Origin: Prorocentrum cordatum
Lineage: Eukaryota > Sar > Dinophyceae > Prorocentrales > Prorocentraceae
Assembly: GCA_963575745.1 (NCBI GenBank)
Contig: CAUYUJ010017885.1
Coordinates: forward strand, 1-22,500
Direction of reading: 5' to 3'
Length of the DNA: 22,500 nt
The notes below the pieces were generated by a model. That model ran no database searches. It was not told where the DNA came from and worked only from the letters and a program-made list of their open reading frames with translations. Each line of letters begins with the position of its first letter. Position 1 is the stretch's first letter. Position numbers and translations under genes: made by a program. This document shows, in pieces, positions 1 to 8,070 of the stretch.

Positions 1-30
1 CACACACACACACACGCACACACACACACG
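1..30. repeat. (CA)n microsatellite
   Basis: The window opens inside a CA dinucleotide run with one CG interruption near base 16. It probably continues beyond the left edge. Confidence 0.95.
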
Positions 31-395
31 AAACATCATAAAACAACGAAGGGACGGATCAGATCTCACTTCTCCCACGGGGTTCGACGCGACCTTGCGA
101 GTTCAAGCTCAGCCAGCCCCCCCCCTTCAAAAAACACCAAAAGGCTCCAGTCTCGACGCCCCCTCCAGCCCCCTCTCCGCCTCCCTCCTCAAAATTCCAT
201 TCCCAAGCGGCACCCTCCCATCCCCGATTTCAAGCAACCCCGCCTTCCTCCATTGCCCAATAGTGGCCTCTCTTGGCGGCATCCAGCCTCTCTGCCAGTT
301 TCCCGAAGCCCTCCCCACCCCGCACCCTCAACTCAAGTTGTTGAAATGTGATATTTGAGGCCCTCTCCCACCCACCATCCTCCACTCCTCCAGAC

Positions 396-417
396 CCGTC
401 GCCATTTGGGCTTCACG
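396..417 (+). other. Possible relic of the dinoflagellate spliced leader
   Basis: The 22 bases here begin CCGTCGCCATTT and end GGGCTTCACG. Aligned to the known leader (CCGTAGCCAT, then TTT, then GGCTCAAG), 18 of 21 leader positions agree, with three substitutions and one inserted T. It lies 41 bases upstream of the ATG of Gene A and just before an AG acceptor at 423-424. In dinoflagellates such genomic relics arise when trans-spliced mRNA is copied back into the genome. The surroundings are pyrimidine-rich, so a chance match is possible. Confidence 0.45.
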
Positions 418-422
418 TTCTC

Positions 423-424
423 AG
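423..424 (+). promoter_or_regulatory. Candidate trans-splice acceptor AG for Gene A
   Basis: A pyrimidine-rich stretch (about 355-422) ends TTCTCAG directly before GTGGCGGCGGGC. This is the kind of AG acceptor at which a spliced leader could be added, 34 bases before the ATG at 459. It could equally be the acceptor of an ordinary 5'UTR intron. Confidence 0.4.
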
Positions 425-458
425 GTGGCGGCGGGCTCCGCCACCAGGCGCGCGCACC

Positions 459-1154
459 ATGAAGGTGCTGCATCCCGACGGCGCGCCGCCCCCTGCCGCT
501 GGCGCCTCCGACGGCTTGTCGCCAACTGGGCCCCTGGCGCCACAGCCGACTGTCTGCGGTTCCCGCCCGAAGTGCGTTGCCGTGGCACGGCGCCAGCAGT
601 GGATCGCCAGCGGCATGATGCCAGGAAAATTCACGCTCAGCCGAGGCGGGATGTCGCCGAGGCGCATGCCGTCTGGATTGGACACTGAGGTGGATGGCGA
701 GGCAGGCGCGGCCGAGTCGGCAGAGGCAGCGGCGGCCGAGTCGGCAGAGGCTTCAGAAGATCAGCCCCCAGCGGCAGAAGCGGCCGAGTCGGAGCCCGCT
801 GATGATCTAGAAGAAGATGATCCGCCAGCAGAACAGGAGGACCCGCCCTCGTCGCCAACTCTACCTGCTGATGCCGCGCCCTTGTCGCCCACCTCGCCCG
901 CGGTGGAGCCCGAAGGCCACGCCGACGAGGACATCGACAAGGGCGCGCCGACTCCGTCCCTGGCCATCGGCGTTGTTCCGAAGCCGAGCCTTCCCAAGCG
1001 GGCGGCGTCGCCAGCAGCTGGCTCATCGTCGCCCGCGCCGCACGCGGTGTCGACGCCGCCCCCGAAGAGGCAGAAGATCGTCAAGAAGTCCCCTTCGGAC
1101 AAGTGCTGCGAGCCCTACGCGCCCCAGCCGACCGACGCGGCGACGCCCGTCGAG
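459..1154 (+). CDS. Gene A exon 1
   Basis: This frame is open from before 348, but its first ATG is at 459. The exon encodes low-complexity acidic sequence; a 24-base unit is repeated around 705-755 (AAESAEAA-type residues). The basic patch PPPKRQKIVKK lies at about 1056-1090. The exon may end at GTCGAG before GCTGG (GC donor at 1155), or at GGACG before GTTTGCG (GT donor at 1163). Coding character fades after about 1165. Confidence 0.6.
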
Positions 1155-3294
1155 GCTGGACGGTTTGCGTTGTTGGTGGTTCCACCGTTTCGCGCCTGGG
1201 GTAGGAGGAGGTTCGGGCCTGTGCAAATCAGAGGGGGGAGCCGTTGAATGTAATATCAACGTGCGTTCTCGATGCTTCCTGGTCCGTAGGCAGCGCCAAA
1301 GTTTTCACTCCAGGGCCTGGGGCCCCATGGTCGGGAACGTTTTCATCCTTTTGAACACCTAAAAGCTGATTCAGAGTTCGCCGAGAAGCTTGATTTGCGC
1401 AGCACCCTGTATGCTCGCCCACCCCAAGCCACGGCGACGGCCAACAACGCAGAATTGTCGAAGGTTCCGCTCGCTCCTGAGCCCATCGCGGAGGAGGTGC
1501 CCCTCCCGCCTGTGCCGTTCCCGAAGGTCGAGGCCCCCTGCCCGAAGGCCGTGACTGATGTGTCCCTTCGCGCCAGGAGGTCAGTTTCATCGCTCATGAG
1601 CGTGGCGAGCCCGCCGAAGTGCGCCAGCCCCATCTCCGCGGGCGGTGGCGACAATGACGAGGATGAAGAGCTCGCAGCGCTCGCGCGCTGGATGAAGCAC
1701 GGGCAGATTTCAGGCTAGGAGCACTAGGGCTGCTGCACGTTGCTGCACGTTGCTGCACGTTGCTTGTGCCGCGGCTGCTGTCGCACTGTCAGGTTCACAG
1801 CGGCCCTCGCTTTACGCTGAATCGATTCCTGATTGCCTCGCGATTGCGCTTTTGACAAGCAACATTCTGGGACGGCTGTTTGGGGAAGCCAGAAGGAACT
1901 TGCATCAGAGACCAGTCGTTGCGCTCCTCCAGCGCATTCCATCATTCATGCGTTACTACCCCATCCGCCCTCAAATGTGTTACATCCTACAATGTCTTCC
2001 TTCTGATCATCATTATCCTCCCCATCCTCCTCCTCGTCTTCCAATATGCATGCAGCCCTGCCCCCGTCTTCCTCCATTACTCTACCATCGATCTCCCCAA
2101 CCTGCCGCCAATGCATCATGACCACCGCCTTGCCCAATCGCACCCTTCCCCCCGCCCCCGCCCCCTCCCCGCATGCTGCCCCCCCGCCCCCTTCCCACGC
2201 GCTGCCCACGCCCCTACCTTTTTGGCATGCGGCGCCCCCCCCCCCCATAGCAGCCGACATGGGCGATGCGCCGAACCGAAAACGAAGCGAACCCTTCGAA
2301 ACCGAAGCAGCCCTCGATCTCGAAGACGAGCCGAACGCATCCAAAAGGAAACGAACCGACGGAACGTAAAACTAGCCGCGTCCCGAACACGAGCTCCCTT
2401 TCCAAACCACGCCCCCACGCCGTTCTGACCTCCCCCCCCTGCGCGAGCGAGGCGCTCGCCGCGTGGATGAAGAGCGGCCACCGCGAGTCCGACGACGAGG
2501 CTGACTTGATGGAGACAGCCCGCGGCTCGAAGGTGGTCAACCCGAAGAAGAGAGCGCTCAAGGCTCGCAGGGAGGGGGGCGCGGGGACACCTTCGAGGGA
2601 AGAGGGATGAGGGAGGAGGAATAGGAAGAGAGAACGGAATGAGGGGGGAGGAGGAGAGGGAAGAGGGAAGGAATGAGGAGGAGGGAAGAAGGAAGAAGGA
2701 AGAGGAGGAGGAGAAGGAGGAGGGATGAGGAGGAGGAGAAGGAGGATCCTCCTCATCATCCTCCGCCTCTTCCATCTCCTCCCCCCCTGCTTCTGTCTCT
2801 CATCCCCGCCCTTCCCATTCTCCTCCTCCTCCTTCTCCTCCGCGCCCTCCGCCCCCCCCCCCTTCTCCCCCTCGTCCTCCTCATTATCCTTCTGCTCCTC
2901 TTCTTTACCCGCCCATTCGCGCCCAATCCCGCTTGAGACCGAGATCAAGACCTCCAAGAAGGCCACGAGGTCCAAGAAGGCCGAGGTCACGGGCCCCAGC
3001 AAGGCCAAGACCACCCCCGAGAAGCCCAAGCGGGGGGCCCACGGCAACGGCCTGCTGAGAACCTTGGCCCACCCGTCCTTGGGCGCCCTCAAGACAGTGT
3101 ACGCAGCGACGAAGTCATACATCTGCTTCACAGACGCCGATTCGGGGAAGCCCAGGCTCTTTTTAGAGATAAGTGAGTCCCAGTCGGCCCAGCACGCTCT
3201 TTTGATCCAGCGTGTTCTGAAAGCTTCGCGTCAGGGGGCAGGCCTTGACAAGGCCGGAGCCCTCGAGCTGCGCAGGAAGCTGCTCGGCAAGTAG
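459..3294 (+). CDS. Gene A: multi-exon, disordered, probably nuclear protein of unknown function
   Basis: The name and function are unknown. The ATG at 459 lies in the context GCACCATGA. Phase-compatible exons are about 459-1154, 1377-1702, 2448-2571 and 2938-3294, which together make 500 codons (stop TAG 3292-3294). The first exon encodes Ala/Pro/Glu-rich disordered sequence with short AESAEA repeats and a basic PPPKRQKIVKK patch that looks like a nuclear localisation signal. Exons 2 and 3 each carry an Ala-Leu-rich WMK motif. Exon 4 is Lys-rich, followed by a compact domain (KSYI..., RLFLEI..., ending ELRRKLLGK) that I recall as a recurrent C-terminal module of unannotated dinoflagellate proteins. 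Three introns fit as GC-AG (1155-1376 and 1703-2447) and GA- or GC-AG (from 2572 or 2563 to 2937). An alternative first intron is GT-AG from 1163. The reading frames are clear; the splice sites are inferred. Confidence 0.6.
1377..1702 (+). CDS. Gene A exon 2
   Basis: The open frame encodes a Pro/Val/Glu-rich segment followed by an acidic run and ELAALARWMKHG, then meets a TAG at 1716. The acceptor is one of several AGs at 1374-1402. The donor is probably a GC site at 1703 (GGGCAGAT), which is in phase with exon 3. Confidence 0.55.
1731..1760 (+). repeat. Three perfect copies of a 10-bp unit
   Basis: TGCTGCACGT is repeated three times head to tail inside the second intron of Gene A; a fourth copy decays after TGCT. 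Confidence 0.95.
2448..2571 (+). CDS. Gene A exon 3
   Basis: It follows a strong C/T tract ending GCGCGAG. It encodes EALAAWMKSGHRES, an acidic stretch, then the basic VVNPKKRALKARR. The WMK motif resembles the end of exon 2, suggesting an old exon duplication. The donor is either GC at 2563 or GA at 2572; both keep phase with exon 4. Confidence 0.55.
2572..2937 (+). repeat. Intron of purine tract then pyrimidine tract, with a palindromic pivot
   Basis: From 2572 to 2746 the plus strand is almost entirely A/G (GGA-type units); from 2747 to about 2930 it is almost entirely C/T. The switch is the perfect 12-bp palindrome GGAGGATCCTCC at 2741-2752. The two halves are broadly complementary, so the intron RNA could fold back on itself. 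Confidence 0.8.
2938..3294 (+). CDS. Gene A last exon
   Basis: It starts after CGCTTGAG and is in phase 0. It encodes TEIKTSKKATRSKKAE, further Lys/Pro-rich sequence, then a folded-looking domain with KSYICFTDADSGKPRLFLEI and a C-terminal helix ending LRRKLLGK. The stop is TAG at 3292-3294. The C-terminal domain resembles modules I recall from other dinoflagellate proteins, whose function is not established. Confidence 0.65.
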   Translation, partial: TEIKTSKKATRSKKAEVTGPSKAKTTPEKPKRGAHGNGLLRTLAHPSLGALKTVYAATKSYICFTDADSGKPRLFLEISESQSAQHALLIQRVLKASRQGAGLDKAGALELRRKLLGK

Positions 3295-4312
3295 GCCTTT
3301 GCATTCTTGAATATCCGGGTGATGAGTGTGGCCAATAGGGAAGGGCATGCGGTCGGTGGTCACAGTTGAGCCAGACCCCCGCCCCCCGCCCCCATTGCCC
3401 CCCCCCCCCCGGTAAGAAATGCACGGTCGGGGTGCGGATCGACGCGTTCGGGGGGCGGGGGGGGGGCCGTTCGAATTCGCCACCTCCCTTGCCCCCATAT
3501 GTGTAGACATCGCGGGGGCGGGGTGCAGATGCAGGGCAGGGTTCACATGGGAACACCTTTTTGGAGAGGATCCAGATTCTGCGACGTTGGGCCGACAGCT
3601 CTGCTCGCCCGTCGCATGCACGTTCACGCACTCAGTACGCTGCACGCGGTTGTTCGCGGCTGCTTTCGAGGGCCAGGGTTTCAGACTTTGTTCTAGGTTA
3701 TGCGAAGCCATCGTTGGGAGCTTCGCAAGTCGGCGGGGGCGCCATTTCGGCAGAAAGGATATCGGTGGCAAGGCTCCCACTTCCTGGTTGACGACTCCCA
3801 TTCCTCCCCACCTGCCCTCTCCCCTAACAGCCCTTTTTCCGCCCGCCAGCCCTGCCGCCGTTCTTCCCCCCAACAACTTACTTCCTCCCGCCAACCCCTC
3901 CCGCCAAAAAAACAGTCTCGCCCATTTGTCCGCGTGGGTCGACCTTGGTATATTTCTTGCTATTCGAACCCGCTGGGCATCTACCACGAACACCCCCTGC
4001 TGAATTCACCCCGCCCTCTCCATGTTCGCCCCCCCCCCTCCCCTTCCTGTTCATTTCCCGTGCATCGCACTCGTGCATGTCTACATTGCCCCTGCAAGTC
4101 ACCTGGGCGACAGCGAGCCGAAACCGTCAGCCTCGTTGTTGGAGAACCTTTGACTGAGGACCCAATGCCAACGATTAACCAAGTCGTCTCAGGAGCGGGG
4201 AGGTGGAGGTGGAAGGCGAGGAGGAGGACGATAAAGATAATGACCAGGGGAGAGGAGGGCATGACCATCTCTGAGATGCAGAATTTCTAATACTGCCCTC
4301 ATGGGCATGGGT
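3295..4312. other. Gene-poor spacer downstream of Gene A
   Basis: Includes the Gene A 3'UTR. Frames are open here, but their predicted peptides are Pro/Arg/Cys-rich with no recognisable domain. C- and G-runs occur at 3375-3480, a pyrimidine-rich stretch at 3795-3910, and a purine-rich one at 4195-4260. No gene is supported. Confidence 0.6.
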
Positions 4313-4317
4313 ATGTT

Positions 4318-4366
4318 CTGCCAAACAAAAACCAATTTCTGGGTGGTCGTTTTTTTTGTTCGGCAG
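4318..4366. repeat. Imperfect A/T-run hairpin
   Basis: CTGCCAAACAAAAACC (from 4319) is an imperfect inverted repeat of a segment GGTCGTTTTTTTTG...GGCAG ending at 4366. It would form a stem with a short loop. No function is known. Confidence 0.6.
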
Positions 4367-4501
4367 CAAGTTCGTATTGGTTGGCATTTAGTCGTTACGT
4401 GTAGTGTCGGGCATCTCCCTCGAGGCAGCGCGCCGATTCGCCTGGCCGATCGAATTGTTGAACGGGTTGTGCGCTATTAGCTACTTACCAGACCACCCCA
4501 A

Positions 4502-4532
4502 CCCAACCCGAATACCCGAATTTCGGGTTGGG
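4502..4532. repeat. Perfect 11-bp inverted repeat
   Basis: CCCAACCCGAA (4502-4512) and TTCGGGTTGGG (4522-4532) are exact reverse complements separated by 9 bases. A splice-donor-like AAGGTAAGTG follows at 4534-4543. No gene is linked to it. Confidence 0.85.
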
Positions 4533-4639
4533 AAGGTAAGTGTTCCACGCAGGTTTCTTCCATGTGCCCCGACTCTCCCCCCCCACTGGAAATCTATTAA
4601 AAATCTGAGCCTTCGGGTGGGGTTTGGGTGGTTCTGTGG

Positions 4640-5340
4640 GTGGTGAACCATGTTGGCAAGTCCACAGTGATAGATGTCAGCCTATTTCAAGTGTGAGTCA
4701 AGAGCCCCCCTGTCAGCCCATGAGTAACCAGAAATGGTAACCGTCGCTTCTTGAGGGCACTGCTGGAGGTCCTCTCGTGTGTACATCGCATACTTGGCAA
4801 TCAGCATTCGTGAATCCCGCCGCTTATACCACACGGCAAACCATGCAAGACATGCAATGTCAAGGTAGACATGTGACCACAGAGAATGCACTTGTTACAT
4901 AGAAGTTAGCAACATTGTGTGTATTATATTGTTTTAGTTAAACCATATCAGAATGCTTCATCATATTTAGTGTTAAGCAATTATAAATTTGCCACCGTTA
5001 GCCCGAAATTGTGCAAACACTATGGCGAACAAGCAATAACATCGATCTGACAATGATCTGACGTCAGACCATTGTCAGATCGTAGATCTGACAATGGTCT
5101 GAAGATGGCCTGACGTCAGGCATTGTCAGACACCATGTCTGACAATGGTCTGACGTCAGATCATTGTCAGATCGTTGTGTGTATTATGTGTTTAATTATA
5201 TGTGCGTTTTATGACATAATCTCTGATTTGACGGTCGTTTCCTTGTACATCTTCAGAAGTATGTGCATGACAGTAATGGATGTTTCGCATGTATATCCAA
5301 ATCTGGCCATGCAATCATGAATCACAATTGCACGACAATG
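4640..5340. other. AT-rich island
   Basis: Base composition changes sharply from GC-rich flanks to AT-rich DNA, clearest at 4890-5030 and 5175-5330. No convincing gene is present. The island contains the palindromic repeat cluster at 5043-5174. The shift suggests inserted or differently evolving DNA. Confidence 0.65.
5043..5174. repeat. Cluster A of TGACGTCA-centred palindromes (3 copies)
   Basis: Cores TGACGTCA lie at 5059-5066, 5111-5118 and 5151-5158. The first copy (5043-5082) is a 40-bp palindrome with a single mismatched pair; the third (5137-5172) is nearly as perfect. The middle one has an asymmetric insertion in its left arm. Arms read CTGACAATGGTC and its complement. The third copy and its right flank (5137-5177) are identical over 41 bp to 15915-15955. 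Confidence 0.95.
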
Positions 5341-5420
5341 TGATGTGATCTCGCGCGCCAGCCTTGAGTGATCGACGGCGCGAGGGCCTCGGATCGGCTT
5401 CGGGGTGTCGCGCGGCGGCA

Positions 5421-5513
5421 ATGGCGAAAGCCATGAAAGCTGCTGGCAAAGCTGGCGCCAAGCGAGCTGCTGCGGCCAAGCCGAAAGCAGGGGCCAAACG
5501 CGGCGTCAGAAAG
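5421..5513 (+). CDS. Gene B exon 1
   Basis: The ATG at 5421 is the first that opens the Lys/Ala-rich peptide (MAKAMKAAGKAGAKRA...), which ends near GVRK. A GA donor at 5514 or a GT donor at 5505 both keep phase 0 with exon 2. The peptide resembles the basic N-termini common in dinoflagellate nuclear proteins. Confidence 0.6.
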
Positions 5514-8038
5514 GAAGTCGGGATACATCTGTTTCCGAGAACCCTGGTCCGAGAAACCCTGGCCCGATGAACCTTGGTCCGAGAAATCTCGCGCAGGGAC
5601 ACCCCGATCCGAGAATCGATCGGCCATGATTTGCTGACCACCCGATCGCAGGACTTCTTGAAGACGGGCGTGGCGGCGTCTGCTGGGAAGTGGCCCGGGC
5701 AGTAAAGTTCGCCCATTCTCGCGTTCAGTCTATCTCAAAATCGCCCATGGTTTTCGTTTGCTTGGAAACGGGGCAATGGATTGCAAGACGCTGCTTGGGG
5801 ACATGGCGTCGTTATTGGACCGCGTTCTCGGTGGTCGCCACCCCAGACTCGGCGACCCATTCACCCCCCACCTCGCCCTCCCAGGGTAACACTCGCCAAA
5901 TCAGGTCCTCTCAAACCTAATCCTCCTAAACCTGCCCGCGAATTCCCAATGCATCCAGACGGGGCCCATCCACGCCTCATCCTCCACGAGCGCCCTCGTC
6001 GCCCCTCCTCCTGGTTCATGAACCTCCACCATATCCTCCTGGCGCTGCCTCTTTTGGCGCGTTTAACGTCGGCGGCTCGCTAGGTGGACCGGCGAGCAGA
6101 CGATTGAGGCCTGCAAGGGCAAAGACATCGAGCAGAAGATGGCCGTCTTTCGGACTGCATTTTTTTTGATTTCGTGGGGAGGGGGGGGGGGGGTGGTGGG
6201 AAGGAGCGGGCGGCGAGTTGTTGAGCTGTCGTAGCGGCGTCGCGGTTGGCGCGCTGTCGCTAGGGGGTTGCAGTCGGGATTGGGGCCGACGCGAATCGCT
6301 GGTGCATTGTCCGCCAAGGGCGAAGGGGGGGGCATTGAGATTAGACCGCTAACTGAAATAGTTGCCGCATCTCATTCAGTCTGCACGGGGACATCAAGAA
6401 CGCTGGCTTGGTGAAGAAGCTCTTCACTGACAAGGAAGTCAGGCGTGCTCTTGTTTTTTTTTCGCTCAGAGTCACGTTTTTGGCTGGGGAGAGGACGGGC
6501 GCGCGCTGGGCATCTCGGCCCCCCATGCTTGAGAAACGTTCTGTTGTAATTGCCTCAGGGCTGGTAGAGCTCACGGGAGAACCCGACCCGACCGTTCCTT
6601 CCCATATTCGTCCGTGTTCGCATGTGCAGGGCAGGTATAGTCTTTGGCGGTGCGTTCGAAGTTTTCCACTGTGCGCACGTAGTTTCGGGGGTCAACAGGA
6701 GGTCCATCACTAGAGGCTTGATAGCTTTCAAACTACACATTGCTTTGCCCAGGGCGCTGTACGGCAGGTTCCAGACGGCGAGGAACCAGAACGAGGAGAG
6801 CCAGAAGCAGTGGGCGGCGGTCGAGGCTGGCCAGGTGAAGGGCATGAGCAAGTACGAGACGAAGGCGAAGATGCTGGCGGCCTTCATCGTGGACCCATCC
6901 CTCGGCGAGCGCTACATGCAGGTGACGGTCTCGCTCAACTGGAGCGAGGACATGGCGCGGACCACGAAGTGGATGTCGGGGAAGCAGTTCTACGACATGT
7001 TCGGAGAGAGCGAGGCCGAGGAGATGGAGGCGAATGATCTCGTCAAGGATCATGTGTTTTTTGTTGATTGCGTTGTCTCCGTGTCGCTTCGGTCGTCGAT
7101 GTGTAAGAACGTGCTCGCGCGAGTTGTAGGTAAGTGCTTCGCCCGCAGTGGTGATGTCAGGCGTGATGCCAACTGCCGCGGCGATTGAGAGGTGCGAATT
7201 GGATCATGGAATTTGACATGTAGGTGTCGGATGGTCGTCTCTGATTGTAACTGATTGGTTTCGCCTCTGATTTTGCCGTGGTTGCAAGCGACAGTTGGCG
7301 TGTCTGATTGTGATGGACAGTCGGCGCCCTTGCGATTGAACATCGTGGTTGTCTGCCTGATGTCGTCTCTGATTGTGAATGACAATTGGCAGCAAAATGC
7401 GGCCCTAGACGCGGCCGAACCCAGACAACCCGAAGCGCAAGCAGTACGCCGTGAAGGAGGACGTTCACACCAAGCGGATCGGCCGCGCGAAGACCTTGGC
7501 GGGCCAGCGCGGTGGCAACATGGAGGCAGAGGGCTTCGACGCGGCGATCTCGAACGTGGAGCGGTTCCAGATGCTGCAGGACAGGGCCGCTTACGGTGGC
7601 ATAAAACCTCCTTCTCATCCTTCTCATTCTCCTCCTGCTCCTTCTCCCCCGCCCTCGTATCGTCGCCTCATTATGTGACTCTTTTCAAATTCCCCCCCCT
7701 CCTTCTCCTCGTCCCTTGTCCCCGCGCCCTCCCCTGCTGTGAATATTGACAATCGCGTCGTGCCCGTAGCCTCAACCTGCTGCCTCCTCCTGCGTCTGCC
7801 ATCCTTTCTGGCAGGTTCTGACTTCACCCAAAGAAACGCTACCTTTTCTGCCCCTCTCCTCCTCGCGCCAGAGCCCCCCCCCCCCCCACCCCCCCCCCCC
7901 CCCCCCCCCCCCCCCACCCACCCACCCCCCCCCCCCCCGCCCCACACACACACACACCCACACACACGACACACACACACACACCACACACCACACACAA
8001 CACACACACACACCCACCACACATCACACACACACACA

Positions 8039-8070
<32 letters not shown>

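Noticed and set aside
2214-3131. 305-codon minus-strand frame opposite Gene A
   Set aside because: Its sequence is Pro/Ser/Glu low complexity created by the purine/pyrimidine intron, and the plus strand has the coherent exons.
5059-5066. TGACGTCA as a working CRE-type promoter element of Gene B
   Set aside because: It is the centre of a repeat that also occurs far from any gene start; nothing in the sequence shows regulation.
5043-5174. CRISPR-like array
   Set aside because: Repeats are palindromes themselves, only three copies per locus, without distinct spacers, and the DNA is eukaryotic.
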